Shown here: piece after piece, positions 32,019 through 42,712 of the stretch
Numbering within the stretch: position 1 is the first letter of the stretch
Layout of the letters: the number at the start of each line of letters is the position of its first letter
Assembly: GCA_014155875.1 (NCBI GenBank)
Contig: JACEFZ010001371.1
Location: 750,501 to 814,500 of the forward strand
DNA length: 64,000 nt
Direction: 5' to 3'
Origin: Cepaea nemoralis
Taxonomy: Eukaryota > Mollusca > Gastropoda > Stylommatophora > Helicidae
Translations under genes and position numbers: made by a program
Notes under the pieces: generated by a model
Told to the model about the DNA's origin: nothing
What the model saw: only the letters and a program-made list of their open reading frames with translations
Databases searched by the model: none

Positions 32019-32501
32019 ATCTCAATTCTCTAATCAGTTTACGGTTCTTCTTCTTCTTCTTCTTCTTCGTTCATCCGGAGTTTTTTTCCGGATGTGATTG
32101 CGTTGTGCCTGTTTACAGCAGAGCTGCGTTCTTGCGCCGTTAGGCCGACACATCCGACTTCTGCGGGCATTTGTTGACCGGGTTAACCTTCCCGGGGGTT
32201 TCTTAGGACGTTTGACTCTCACTGTTGTGGTGTTATCCCCCATCCCAGCTGGTCCATATAGAACAGCCAAAGATCCTGGTCAGCCCTCAAGGGAAGGCAG
32301 GGGCAGACCATGGGCATTCCCCGCCATCCAAGGAGGCTTCCATACTTGCAGAGCCGATACATAGCGCTCTGATACTGGGCTCACCCAAGGAATCGTCACG
32401 TCCTGCACATGGCTGCTTAGCCTCACTTCCGTATATTGGGCCTTCCGTTCACCACAGGCTGTTCTTCCGGAAACCAGAAGTATGCAGTCTGCAGATGACA
32501 T

Positions 32502-32885
32502 CCACACAGTGAGCTTTCGATTCGGACTTTCCATGTAATGGATTTGCTATCCAAGCAATATTCCATTTCGTGCCACTAGGACACTTTTCCACCTTTTATG
32601 AAGCCCACACAGTGGGCTTTTGATTCAGACTTTCCACGTAATGGATTTGCTATCCAAGCAATATTCCATTTCGTGCCACTAGGACACTTTTCCACCTTTT
32701 ATGAAGCCCACACAGTGGGCTTTTGATTCGGACTTTCCACGTAATGGATTTGCTATCCAAGCAATATTCCATTTCGTGCCACTAGGACACTTTTCCACCT
32801 TTTATGAAGCCCACACAATGGGCTTTTGATTTGGACTTTCCACGTAATGGATTTGCTATCCAAGCAATATTCCATTTCATGCCTC
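32502..32885 (-). repeat. LINE-C 3' UTR tandem repeat, 103 bp x ~3.7
   Basis: CCACACAG landmarks at 32502, 32605, 32708 and 32811 give an exact 103-bp period. Junctions at 32601-32620 and 32704-32722 contain AAGCCCAC-ACA-GTGGGCTT, a perfect 8-bp stem with a 3-nt loop. The fourth unit has one mismatch (CAATGGGC). Units differ by only a few bases. Confidence 0.95.
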
Positions 32886-32902
32886 TGGGTCTTCATGCAC
32901 CT

Positions 32903-35900
32903 TTAAATGTCAACCTGTATATAGTTAAAGTAATCTGCGGTCAACTTTAGCTTGTTGATATCTCCATAGAGCTTGTCCTCAAATGAAGCAGGTGTGGGCC
33001 AAAATATCTTTCTCTGTTCTGCATACGTTGGGCAATCCTGCAGCAAATGTTTTGCTGTCATTTTTCCAGTTCTACAATTACATTCATCGGTATCTCCTAT
33101 CTTTAGTTTATTGAACAAGTGGTATTTCAGCCTGTTATGTCCTGTGCGGAGTCTGAAGATTGCTACTTGTTCTCTTCGGTCGAGTTTGTAATATGCATCA
33201 TCCTTCTGATGGCCTGGATGCTCTGATTCCCATTTGGTTCTGTAAGTGCTTTTTATCAACCTCTTTGCCTCATTATAGGTTATGTCTATGTCAGGCTGTG
33301 GTAGTCGTCCGCCCTCTTTTGCCAGTCTGTCAGCCTCTTCGTTTCCAGGTATACTGCAATGTGATGGGATCCACTGTATTACAACTTTTTTGGATTTCTG
33401 GCATAGACCATCGAGTGCTGCTCTTAGGTCAGTTAGTTCTGTGCTGTTATTGCTCTTCAGTATTGAGACAGCTGACTTTGCATCTGTGAAGATAGCTATT
33501 TGCTTCTCTTTATTTTCCTCCATCAGGAGCATTTCTGCTGCAGTTTTTAGAGCCTCTACCTCCGCTTTGAAGTTACTTGAAAATTTTCCAGTTGCCATTG
33601 AATGTGTTTTTTTCACTCCATTTTTTAAATTTAGGAGAATTCCTCCTCCTCCATTCTCTATTGAATTTTTGGCTGATCCATCTGTATATGCATGGGTCCA
33701 ATTCCTGCTTGGGTAATGTTCTTTTATGTAGTTTAGGGTTATTTCTCTTCTTTCGGTTTCATGCTGAGTGTTCTTTTTCTCAATACCAGGAATGTTTTCT
33801 ATCATCTCAGGCAGTTGCTGCTGTCTCCAAGCTGGGAACTTGTGTGCATTGTGTATGGGCTTGACTGTTGATATGTTAAGAATAGGATCTGCCCTAATCC
33901 TTCGTTTTGCAGTTTCTACAAAGTTGCTACGCTTCAGTCTTCCCTTTCCAAAACCATTAAATCTGTTGTACATAGGGTGGTCTGTCAATCTTCTAAATTT
34001 TTCTGCTTGTTGCTGGGCTCTGCTATCTCTTCTATCCTGCATTGGTTGTAAACAAGTGATCTTTTCTAGTTCATTAATAGGCGTTGTCTTCAGGCTTCCA
34101 GTTATGATTCGCATTCCTTGGTTTTGGACTCTACTTATTTTGTTAAAGTTTGACTTAGCTGCTGTTGCCCAAGCTGCAATGCCATATTCCAGTACTGGCC
34201 TCACCCGTCCAGTATATAACTTCTTGAGAACTTTCTCATCTGCTCCCCACGTTGTACCAGCAAGCTTTTTCATGATTGCCATTCTCTGCCTTGCTCTTGT
34301 TCGATTTTTCTCAACCTGTGTCTTCCATGTCAGGCGACGATCAAAGGTGACTCCTAGATAGTTTGGATTTTCTTCATGGCGCAATATTTTTCCATTCAAT
34401 ACCAGCTTAGGTTGCTGAGGTTTATTTGAGAGGGAGAACACTGTGCATGTTGTTTTCTCCTCACTTATCTTCACTAGCCATGATTTTGACCAGTCCTCTA
34501 GCGCTAATAAGGCTTGCTGTATTCTGCTGTTAGCTGTACTAATATATTCTTCAGATGTCCATATGGCTAGGTCATCTGCAAAGGAGGATGTGTGTACTCT
34601 GGCTGGAAAATTTTCTGTGATGTCATTTATATATGCTAGGAATAATGTTGGTGAAAGAACTCCTCCTTGGGGGACACCTTGCTCCAGCAGCATCATTTTG
34701 CTTGTTTGTCCTTGTACTTTTGTCCTGGCAGTTCTGTTCTCAAGGTAGTGGCTGATCCATTTATACATTTTTCCACAAACATGCATGTTTTGCAGTTTTA
34801 CTTTCAGTCCTTCCTTCCATACTTTATCAAATGCTTTTTCTAAATCTATCCAGACTGCTAGTGTGTGCTTTTTCTCTTGGAAGGCATCCTCTATTTCCTG
34901 AGCTATATAGGTTATTTGATCTTCAGTGGATCTGTACTTTCTGAAAACTGCTTGGTGTGGTGTTAAGAGTTTGTTTTCTTCCAGATGCCATGTTAGCCTG
35001 CCATTGATAATGCGTTCCATTAATTTTCCTACACAGCTAAGTAGACTGATAGGTCGATAGCCATTTGGTTCTTCCAGGTCTTTTCCTTTCTTTGGGACTG
35101 GTATTAGTATAGCTTCCTTCCATGCCTGTGGGACTATTCCTCTCTTCCAGCTGTTATTTAGGACTGCTAGTAGTTTCTTCTTTGCCTTGGTGCCTAGTCC
35201 TATTAGCATTTCATTTGTGATTCCATCCTTTCCTGGTGATTTCTTCTTTTTTAGGGTATTCATTGCCTGTTCCATTTCTTCCATTGTTAGATTTGCCATC
35301 ATATATTCTGCTGCTGTCTCTGTATTTCTATGATGTATCTGTTTGTCTTTGATTGCTTTCTTCTGTTCAGTTGTAATATCAATGTGGTTTGCATTTGCAT
35401 AGTGTTCCATTAGTGCATTTGCAGCCTTTTTTCCTGTAAGCAAGGCATTTCCTTGTTTAATTGTTATTTGTTTGTTTCTAGGTCCTTCATTGTTCATGGC
35501 TTTCACTAGTTTCCATAGTTTGTTTCCATCCCTGTCAAAATTCAGGTTTTCTGTTTTTTCCCTCCAACGATCTCTTGTTGTTTGATTTACTGTTCTTTTA
35601 TATTTTGCTGAGATGGCTTTGAGAGAGGTATTCGCTTCAATTGTTTGTTCTCTCTCTGCTGTCTTCCTGGCATCTTCAACTTTGTCCTCCAAACTTTGTA
35701 GTTCTTCAGTCCAGTATGGTTTGTAATTTTTCCTCGCTCCTCTAGGAATGGACTCAGTGGCTGCCTGTATTATCGCTCTGTTTAGACTTTCCACCATTTG
35801 CTTTATGTTGCCATATCGTGTATTTATGTTTTCACAATATTTGTCTGTTAGTATGGCAAATCTGTCCCAATCTGCTCGTTTGTAATTCCAGCGGGGCAAG

Positions 35901-36589
35901 GGCTTTTGCTCCTGTGGAACATACTCCATATTCATTACAAGCTTGATTGGTCTGTGGTCACTACCTGCTAATTGGTCCAGCACATGGCGATCGATTTTGT
36001 GGAGGATGTCTCCTGTGCAGAAAGCTAAGTCTGGAGTAGAAGTGGTAAGCCATCTTCTGGAGTAGAAACTCGGTGTGTCATCCGCTTTGTTGAGTAGATG
36101 GAGATTTGAGTCTATTTCCCAGTCCTCCAATTCATCTCCTCTTTTGTCAGTATCTGGGTATCCCCATCTTTCTGAACGGCTATTAAAGTCTCCGACAATA
36201 ATGCAGTTTGTGTCGGTTATTTTCATGTTTGAGAGTGTAAGGTCCTTATCTGCTGGGCTATACAGATTGTAGATTCTTATTTTCACGTCCTTTATCATTA
36301 TATCAACACCTATAATTTCTGTTTGGTTGTCAGAGATCACAGATACTTCGCTGCAAGGTATTGTATTTCGTGTAAGTATTAGAACTCCTCCTTTGTGTCC
36401 TTCGCGGTCGAAACGTGTGGCCTGATATCCTCTGACTGAGAATTTGTGATTGGCGTTGAGGTGTGTCTCTTGAATGCATGCCACATCTATTCTATCTTTA
36501 TGAAGACGCTGTGTTAGGGAGTCTTTCTTCTTGTAAACTCCTTCGGCATTCCACTGTAGTATGTTGAGTGTCCGGGGTATTTGGTCCAA
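32903..36589 (-). CDS. LINE-C ORF: EN-RT-RNase H polyprotein, 1228 aa
   Basis: Function: target nicking, reverse transcription and RNA removal in retrotransposition. The EEP endonuclease has LQWNAEG (11-17), CIQETHL (38-44), IVGDFNSRSERWG (131-143) and GSDHRPIKL (209-217). The RT has SPGKDGI, NGYRPISLLSCVGK, WIDLEKAFDKVW, GVPQGGVLSPTLF and the catalytic SSFADDLAIW near residue 670. RNase H starts near 965 with YTDGSA, FKAEVEALK and IFTDAKSAV, then WIPSHCSIPGNEEADRLAKE, so all D-E-D-H-D residues are present. It ends with a CNCRTGKMTAKHLLQDCP knuckle. No stop or frameshift. The 18-kb fragment (17819-18465) and the 57-kb tail belong to the same lineage. Confidence 0.95.
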   Translation of the reverse strand: MDQIPRTLNILQWNAEGVYKKKDSLTQRLHKDRIDVACIQETHLNANHKFSVRGYQATRFDREGHKGGVLILTRNTIPCSEVSVISDNQTEIIGVDIMIKDVKIRIYNLYSPADKDLTLSNMKITDTNCIIVGDFNSRSERWGYPDTDKRGDELEDWEIDSNLHLLNKADDTPSFYSRRWLTTSTPDLAFCTGDILHKIDRHVLDQLAGSDHRPIKLVMNMEYVPQEQKPLPRWNYKRADWDRFAILTDKYCENINTRYGNIKQMVESLNRAIIQAATESIPRGARKNYKPYWTEELQSLEDKVEDARKTAEREQTIEANTSLKAISAKYKRTVNQTTRDRWREKTENLNFDRDGNKLWKLVKAMNNEGPRNKQITIKQGNALLTGKKAANALMEHYANANHIDITTEQKKAIKDKQIHHRNTETAAEYMMANLTMEEMEQAMNTLKKKKSPGKDGITNEMLIGLGTKAKKKLLAVLNNSWKRGIVPQAWKEAILIPVPKKGKDLEEPNGYRPISLLSCVGKLMERIINGRLTWHLEENKLLTPHQAVFRKYRSTEDQITYIAQEIEDAFQEKKHTLAVWIDLEKAFDKVWKEGLKVKLQNMHVCGKMYKWISHYLENRTARTKVQGQTSKMMLLEQGVPQGGVLSPTLFLAYINDITENFPARVHTSSFADDLAIWTSEEYISTANSRIQQALLALEDWSKSWLVKISEEKTTCTVFSLSNKPQQPKLVLNGKILRHEENPNYLGVTFDRRLTWKTQVEKNRTRARQRMAIMKKLAGTTWGADEKVLKKLYTGRVRPVLEYGIAAWATAAKSNFNKISRVQNQGMRIITGSLKTTPINELEKITCLQPMQDRRDSRAQQQAEKFRRLTDHPMYNRFNGFGKGRLKRSNFVETAKRRIRADPILNISTVKPIHNAHKFPAWRQQQLPEMIENIPGIEKKNTQHETERREITLNYIKEHYPSRNWTHAYTDGSAKNSIENGGGGILLNLKNGVKKTHSMATGKFSSNFKAEVEALKTAAEMLLMEENKEKQIAIFTDAKSAVSILKSNNSTELTDLRAALDGLCQKSKKVVIQWIPSHCSIPGNEEADRLAKEGGRLPQPDIDITYNEAKRLIKSTYRTKWESEHPGHQKDDAYYKLDRREQVAIFRLRTGHNRLKYHLFNKLKIGDTDECNCRTGKMTAKHLLQDCPTYAEQRKIFWPTPASFEDKLYGDINKLKLTADYFNYIQVDI

Positions 36590-36763
36590 TAGCTCTTAAC
36601 CTACTCCTCTGTGCCTTGACTCCACAGCACAGGGGAAGGTGACCACCAGTAGTCATGGGTGGACCCCCTCGAGGCAGGGGGCCCGGCACTATCGCCGCCT
36701 GATGGGACTTCACGGGATTAGCACCATAACGATTAATTTTGATTTGTGACATCATGAATTAAG

Positions 36764-37116
36764 TTACGTTGCACTACTTTGTCAAGCCTGTGGCTCAGTG
36801 CATCCGATTTCGACAAGCATTTATTTGGGATGCTTTCCCTAGCCTTTGACTGTCCCCAGTCTACCTACAAGGCAGCAGGTTTTACGTTGCACTGCTTTGT
36901 CAAGCCTGTGGCTCAGTACATCCGATTTTGACAAGCATGTATTCGGGTGCTTTCCCTAGCCTTTGACTGTCCCCAGTCTACCTACAAGGCAGCAGGTTTT
37001 ACGTTGCACTGCTTTGTCAAGCCTGTGGCTCAGTACATCCGATTTTGACAAGCATGTATTCGGGTGCTTTCCCTAGCCTTTGACTGTCCCCAGTCTACCT
37101 ACAAGGCAGCAGGTTT
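36764..37116 (-). repeat. LINE-C 5' UTR monomers, 117/118 bp x 3
   Basis: TTACGTTGCACT starts at 36764, 36882 and 36999. Each unit ends in CTACAAGGCAGCAGGT. The two outer units (36882 and 36999) are nearly identical; the ORF-proximal one differs at several sites. Monomeric 5' UTR repeats in other LINEs (mouse L1, for example) act as promoters. A similar role here is inference from position. Confidence 0.92.
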
Positions 37117-37790
37117 GTGTGTCTCTTCGTCTGGTCCCTCTCCCCTGACCTGTCCGACATGGGTGGCCCTACCAGTAGCTGTGCTACCGTCGGCATAGCT
37201 CTTGGGGTCATTGGGACGCACAAGCCCCTCTACCTCGTCACGGTGGACACACAGCAGAGGGGTTACGGTTCTCATTTGTTACTTTTAGGACTTGCTTATT
37301 TGTGTTTCTGTCTTTGCATTTTCCTCAGAAATCACATCTCCACTGCTAATAGATGTTTTTTTTTCCAGCCTGTCTGCTAATTTCCACGTTTAACATCCAT
37401 AGAAAAGTACAGATTATACGTAGCACTTCAACCCTCTTTTTCTCGTTGCAAATGACATCTTTATATTGGTCAGTATGTTTTCCTTCTCGCAAAAGGCTAC
37501 CTACGCCATAGCGATACTTGCTCTAATCTCTTCAAAGCATCTCCCAAAAAATCTGCAAAGATCTCCTAACAGTCCGAGATAGTTCGACCGATTCACTTGT
37601 TTCAGAATATTCCCATGTACGTGTATATTACATTGTGGTTTGTCTTTCTGTCTAGTAACAACCATAATCTGTTGTTACAATGCAATTCTAACCCCAGTTG
37701 TTCACAGTGTGCAACAACTGCATCTACTAGATGTTGCAGATCCTATTCTTGGTGGCCAGTCGCCATTAAATATTGTTAGATAGAGCGTTA

Positions 37791-38100
37791 TTGGGCGATA
37801 ATTCCTATATGATATGACATTGTGGGTGACCTACTCTTCTACGTGAACCCTTTATTCCCTGTTGGGACCTAGCCCCTCAGCCGACTCACTACAAACCGCC
37901 GTGTCCCTAGCTGTGTCAGGCAGCTCTGTCCACGCCCCTCCCATACTGTTCATTTCCGCTCCTACTTAGCTTCTCCTTGTATGTATGTGTTGTTGTTGTT
38001 TGGGGGGGGGGGGGGGGAGGGGAAGGGAGGGTCTTCCTCTATTCCTTTTGCTCCGTGGATTCCAAACAAAGGCTGGGGACTTAGTGTTTACTGATAAATG
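37791..38100. other. Unassigned spacer with poly(G) at ~37998-38017
   Basis: No coding sequence. A near-pure G run (37998-38030) lies inside TTGTTGTTGTTT and AGGGGAAGGGAGGG context. Confidence 0.5.
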
Positions 38101-38102
38101 TT

Positions 38103-38205
38103 ATTTTTGATAATTGTATATCCTGTTCAGGACGTTGCTATTAAACCCAGGTTGATTTGCTAGGCAGTTTTACGTTCTGTAGTTTGCTTTTGTTTTCTTA
38201 TCGGA
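38103..38205 (-). mobile_element. SINE-1 core (minus)
   Basis: The reverse complement gives AGCAAACTACAGAACGTAAA and ATAGCAACGTCCTGAACAGG, then ATATAC. The terminal hairpin is TCCTG-AA-CAGGA (38121-38132), a changed but still perfect stem relative to other copies. Confidence 0.75.
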
Positions 38206-38207
38206 CA

Positions 38208-38272
38208 GTCAACAATTACGTCCAACTGACCGGTTTGTGGAGCGAACGCATCACGCCAAAGTCAGAACATTA
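38208..38272 (-). mobile_element. SINE type-4 body fragment
   Basis: GTCAACAATTACGTCCAACT GACCGGTTTG on the plus strand resembles GTCAACATTTTAGTCCA/ACTGACCG of the type-4 SINE at 26.2 kb and 61.4 kb. Only about 60 bp are recognisable. Confidence 0.5.
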
Positions 38273-38311
38273 GTGTGTGTGTGTTAAACCTCCCAGCCAT
38301 GTCGACCTCTT

Positions 38312-39440
38312 GTGGACAACAGCAAAATTTGTTTAGCGGTGTTTGTAGTCTTTAAAAAAGCTTTTGATATGGTAGATCGCGATGTTTTAATTAGAAAACT
38401 AAAACAAAAGAAGACAAGCACCAATATGGCGAACATAATTACGTCATTTCTATCCGACAGAAAACAAGTCATGTCCTTCAACAACTGTCTGTTAAGACCC
38501 ACACAGCTTAATATTGGTGTGCCTCAGGTTCAATACTAGGTCCGCTGCTTTTTGCAGTTTATATTAATGATCTTCCTTTATATATCAATACAACTTGTGA
38601 TCTATTTGCAGGCGACTGTACTATATATACTAGTCAAGAAAATCGAAGTGAATTAGAGAATTCTTTACAAAAGGAACTTGGTAATCTTACTAGATGGAGC
38701 AATGAAAACCGCATGCAAATTTGCAAATTAACATCGACAAATCCAAATCCATGCTAATAACGACCAGACAAAAACTACACACTAACCATAACTAGAGAAC
38801 CGCTCGAACTCCGCATAGATACATTACCTATAGTTAATGTGAATGAACATAAAACACTAGGTCTTTTCATTGACAGCCATTTGAGCTGGAGCTCTCGTGT
38901 TCACGTTCTTACCAAGAAAATAGCACAAAAGGTTTATCAACTTTCTAAAACCCAGCACTTCCTGACCGAAAGCACACGAAAAAATATTCTATACAAGCTA
39001 TATCCAATAACATCTCGATTATTGTTCCATAGTTTGGGATGGTTGCCTTAAATCTAATTTGAAACGACTATGTTCTCTACACAACCGCGCTATACGTCTA
39101 GTTTCTGGAATAAAGCACGTTGAAAGTAATAATTTATACAGTCATCTAAGACTTCTACCACTTCGAAAGCGCTTCCTTTTTAACAAAGCCAAATTAGTGA
39201 ATAAAATTATATCTCAAAATACCCCAGAGTATCTTCTACCACAGATTCAATCTAATACAATGTACAGCAAGCGCCTTAATTTGTTACGTGTCCCAAAGCC
39301 TAGATTGGACCTATACAAAAGATGTTTCGCCTATTCTGGTGCTCACTTATGGAATGATCTTCCTCCAGATCTGAAAACTCCAATGAGTCCCTACACATTT
39401 AACTGAAAACTCTTTCAATACTTAATCCATACCGACTTTA
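38312..39440 (+). pseudogene. LINE-B ORF2 RT remnant
   Basis: Pieces in different frames: CLAVFVVFKKAFDMVDRDVL (motif A); a GSILGPLLFAVYINDLPLYI-like motif B after a frameshift at 38535; a motif C in which the catalytic FADD has become FAGD (DLFAGDCTIY, about 38610); EHKTLGLFIDSHLSWSSRV; and KRLCSLHNRAIRLVSGIKHV, then LLPLRKRFLFNKAKLVNKI (39059-39406). Loss of the first catalytic aspartate plus frameshifts make it dead. Confidence 0.85.
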
Positions 39441-39519
39441 TGCCACCATAATTCATCTGCTGGTATAATTGTTCATTATAATTGTTTAACTATAACTGTT
39501 CACTATATATGTGTGTGTG

Positions 39520-39523
39520 CGTG

Positions 39524-39572
<49 letters not shown>

Positions 39573-39928
39573 GAGAGAGAGTGTCAGAGAGAGTGGGAGA
39601 GTGAATGTGTGTGTGTGCGCGCACGTGCATGAGGGTGTGTGGGAGAGAGTGATTGAGCGAGAAATGGTGATGGAATGTGCCAGTGCATGCAAACGTACAT
39701 GTGTGTGAGAGAGTGAGTGAGGGAGTGTGTGTGTGCGTGAGTTCATGCGTATGTGTATGTGTGAGAGAGTGTGATTGAGAGAGTGAGTGTGTGTGTGTGT
39801 GTGAAGGATTGTGTGAGAGAGAGTGAGTGAGTGAATGAGTGAGTCAGGAGTGAATGAGTGAGAGAGTGTGTGAGTGAGTTAATGAGTGTTAGTGTGTGTC
39901 TGTGTGTGTGTGAAAGAAGAGAGAGAGA

Positions 39929-39959
<31 letters not shown>

Positions 39960-39985
39960 TGAGAGAGAGAGAGAGAAAGAGTTGA
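39520..39985. repeat. (GA)n and GTGA-type simple repeats
   Basis: GAGA runs at 39531-39568 and 39918-39976 are separated by GAGTGAGTGTGTG mixtures. This purine/T-rich strand bias continues into the GT array downstream. Confidence 0.93.
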
Positions 39986-40175
39986 GCGCACGCATATCAT
40001 GTAACATGCGTGTCATGTAACACGCTAATCCATATGTTTGTGTATTCTCATCTGTCATATTATCAGTTGAATGTCATTTGATTTCATGTGTAATATAAAC
40101 TTATGTATATTACTTTAGTTTGAGTGAGATAGTCAGTGAGTGTGAATGAGGGACAGAGTGAGTGAGTGTGAGAGT

Positions 40176-40177
40176 GA

Positions 40178-40244
<67 letters not shown>
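40176..40244. repeat. (TG)n microsatellite, ~33 repeats
   Basis: An uninterrupted TG run follows GAGTGAATG, between two non-repetitive islands (39986-40140 and 40250-40430). Confidence 0.98.
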
Positions 40245-40245
<1 letters not shown>

Positions 40246-40439
40246 CTCTTCGTGTGAGAGCATCACTATTTTTTACTCCACACACTATATATGTACACAT
40301 TTTTCTCTTCTCCATGTTTTACATTTTTGTGAGACTGCTCACGACAATCGTCCTTGTATGTGTGTGAGTAAAGTGTGGGAGTTTGTTCATATTAGTTTCA
40401 ATGATCACGCGAGGCATTATGTATGTGTCTAGATGTGGG

Positions 40440-42125
40440 GATGTGTGAGTGTGTGTGTGGGAGATGTGTGTGAGTGTTGGGATGTGAGTGGGGGAATGTG
40501 TGGGCGAGGGTATGCGTTTGGATAGATTGGGGTGTGTGGGTGTTGGTGGGTAGTGAGATGTGTGGGTGTTGGTGGGTGGGGGTATGTGTGGGTGGATGTG
40601 TCCGGGTGTAAGTAGGGGTGTGGAGGGTGTGTGTATGGGTGGGTGATGGTTGCGGGTTATGTGTGTATGGGTGGGGGATATGTGTGGCTGGGTGAGGATA
40701 TGTCGATGGTTAAGGGGCGGTATGTGTGTGTGGTGGGGGTGTGTGGGTAGGAGATGTGTGTGGGTGGATTGGGTGAAGTAAGGTTGGGTGGGGAGAAGTG
40801 TATGGTGTGTGGGTTGGGGATATGCGGGTGGTGTGTGGGTCGGGGATGTGTGTGTGGTGTGGGTGGGTGTAGGTGTGTTGTGGGTGGGTGGGGGATAGTG
40901 TGTTGTGTGTGGGGGGATGTGTGTGATGGGTTCGGGAAATGTGTGTATGAGTGTTGGATATGTGTGGGTGTGTAGAGTATGTATGGGTGGTGGGGGATGT
41001 GTGGGTGGGTGGGTGTGAGTGGCTGAAGAATGTATAGGTGGTTGAGGGATGCGTGTGTGTGTCGGAGCGGGATGTGTGAGTGGGTGGAGGATGTGTGTGG
41101 GTGGGGTTATGTGTGATCGAGAGATGTTTGGTTAGGGGTGGGTGGTTGCGGGGTGTGTGGGTGTGTAGTGGAGGATGTTTGGGTGAGTGAGTGTGTGTCT
41201 GTTGGTGTATGGGTGGGGGATGTGTGTGTGGGTGGGGAGATGTGTGTGGTGTGTTGGTTGGGGATATGTGTGTGGTGTGTTGGTGGGGATGTATGCGTGG
41301 TTGGGGGATTTGTGTGGTGTGAGGGTTTGTGAGTGGTGGGTGGGTGAGGCTATATGTGTGGGTGTGGATGGGGGATATCTGTGTGGTGTGTGGGTGGGGA
41401 TATTGTGTGGTATGTGGGTGACGAAATGTGTGTGGTGTGTAGGTGAGAGATGTTTTGGTGTGTGGGTGTGGGATGTGTGGGTGGGGGATACCTGCGTGTG
41501 GTGTGTGGGGTGGGGAATATTGAGAAGGTGGGGGATGTGTGTGGTACGTGTGGGGGATATGTGTTTGGTGGGGGATGTGAGTTAGTGCATGTGTGGGTGG
41601 GTGTGGATATATGTGTAGGTGGTGGGATGTGTGTGTGTGAGTGGATTGGGGATATATAGGTGGGTAGGGAGATGTGTGTTGTTGGTAGGGAGATGTCTGT
41701 TGGTTGGGATGTGTGTGTATATGGGTGGGGATGTGTGTGTATATGGGTGGGGATGTGTGAGTGGGTGCGTGATGTATGGGTTGGTGGGGGATGTGTGTGT
41801 CGGTGGGGAATGTGTGGTCGATGGAGGTGTGGTTGGGGGATGGGTGGTTGGGGTGTGGTGGGTGGGTAGAGGATGTTTGAGGTGGATGGGTGTGTGGGTT
41901 AGGATGTGTTTGTGGGTGGGTGCAGGATGTGTGGGTTGATGGGGGATGTTTGTGTGGGTGGTGAGCGTGTGTGAGTTGGGGGAACGGGTGAGGGCAGTGT
42001 GTGTTGGTGGGGGATTGTAGGAGGGGATGTATCGGTTGGTGGGTTATTATGTGTCCCTGGGTGCTTGTTTGTGTGTGTGGTGGGTGTGTGTGTGTGTGTG
42101 TGGGGTGATGTGTGGGTGGGTGGGA
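40440..42125. repeat. 1.7-kb G/T-only minisatellite (TGTGGGTGGGGGATG-type)
   Basis: The plus strand is almost devoid of C and consists of GTGTGTGGGTGGGGATGTG variants with an irregular period of about 15-40 bp. Clusters of GGG/GGGG separated by 1-7 nt are frequent, a G-quadruplex-prone pattern. The minus strand consequently has an open frame of 552 codons rich in His, Pro and Thr, without methionine-led domain structure. I treat that frame as an artefact. Confidence 0.93.
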
Positions 42126-42461
42126 GATGTGCCTCATAACATGGTAATTTGCATTGTTTATGTTTACAACATTCATTTGACAATGTTTTTTTCTTCCTAT
42201 GTAAATGTATAATGCACCATTGATGAACGAAAGATGAGTGATTGGAATGGCCGAATGTAAGACGGGCCTGTGTGCCCAATTTGTGACCCTTTTAAAATAA
42301 AGTTGATTTGATTTGATTTGATTTTTGATTTTGTTATATATTCTAATAGCGTATGAAAGGATTTGCAATAACCTGGCTGTTGCCCGGGGACACGCCTTTG
42401 ATGAAGAAGGTGTCTTGTTTTAATATGTTGTTTTCCTTTGACCTGTACTCATTATTTTGTT

Positions 42462-42712
42462 GGAGTCTGTGGCAGTGGTTTTGTTGTAGTCTGCAGAAAT
42501 AGTTGTACTGTAGTCTGTGTCGGTGATTTTATTGTAGTCTGTGGCAGTAGTTTTATTGTAGTCTGTGGCAGTGGTTTTGCTGTAGTCTGGGGCAGTGGTT
42601 TTGCTATAGATTGTGGCAATGATTTTGTTGTAGTCTGTACCTGGACGATTATTGCTGTAGTCTGGGGCAATGGTTTTGATGTAGTCTGTGGCAGTGGTTT
42701 TTCTGTAAGAGA
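42462..42712. repeat. 24-bp minisatellite (~10 units)
   Basis: GTAGTCTGTGGCAGTGGTTT TGCT repeats with a 24-bp period. Because 24 is a multiple of 3, both strands show 8-residue repeats (VVCGSGFA on plus, KPLPQTTA on minus). No evidence that either is translated. Confidence 0.92.

Larger units (their letters stand above)
32049..37262 (-). mobile_element. LINE-C, full-length I/ingi-like retrotransposon (5214 bp)
   Basis: Minus-strand layout: a 146-bp GC-rich 5' end (37262-37117), three 117/118-bp monomers (37116-36764), a short leader, a single intact ORF (36589-32903), a 3' UTR containing four 103-bp repeats (32885-32502), a conserved terminal segment and a (GAA)n tail (32073-32049). Exact 10-bp repeats TTACGGTTCT flank it at 32039-32048 and 37263-37272. 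No separate ORF1 is present, which recalls ingi-type I-superfamily elements. The intact ORF and exact TSD indicate a recent insertion into LINE-E. Confidence 0.92.
32019..37790 (-). pseudogene. LINE-E copy split by LINE-C
   Basis: The right part (37273-37790) reads, as reverse complement, an AGGATCTGCAACATCTAGTA segment, a GAATCGGTCGAACTATCTCG segment and AAATTAGCAGACAGGCTGG. It parallels 18600-19080 of the plus LINE-E copy. The left part (32019-32038) continues with ACTGATTAGAGAA. Joining across 32049-37262 reproduces AACAAATGAGAACCGTAA followed by ACTGATTAGAG, collinear with 19072-19105 of the other copy. It is heavily mutated. Confidence 0.82.
38312..42330 (+). mobile_element. LINE-B copy with simple-sequence-expanded 3' UTR
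   Basis: Coding remnants cover 38312-39440. The LINE-B terminal segment (TGAACGAAAGATGAGTGATT ... TTTTAAAATAAAGTTGATTT) sits at 42205-42330, with a (TTGAT)n-like tail. Between them the 3' UTR is occupied by GA, TG and TGTGGG simple repeats (39520-42125), with a few unique islands. The reading as one element rests on orientation, order and the link between LINE-B ORF2 and this tail at 16860-17800. Two adjacent elements remain possible. Confidence 0.68.

Noticed and set aside
32973..36272. Many plus-strand frames across 33-36.3 kb
   Set aside because: They are antisense to the intact LINE-C ORF.
39486..40432. Thr-His, Cys-Val and Leu-Ser repeat frames
   Set aside because: Translations of GA and TG simple repeats.
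40710..42368. 552-codon minus-strand frame rich in His, Thr and Pro
   Set aside because: It is the antisense of the G/T minisatellite, with no domain and composition dictated by TGTGGG repeats.
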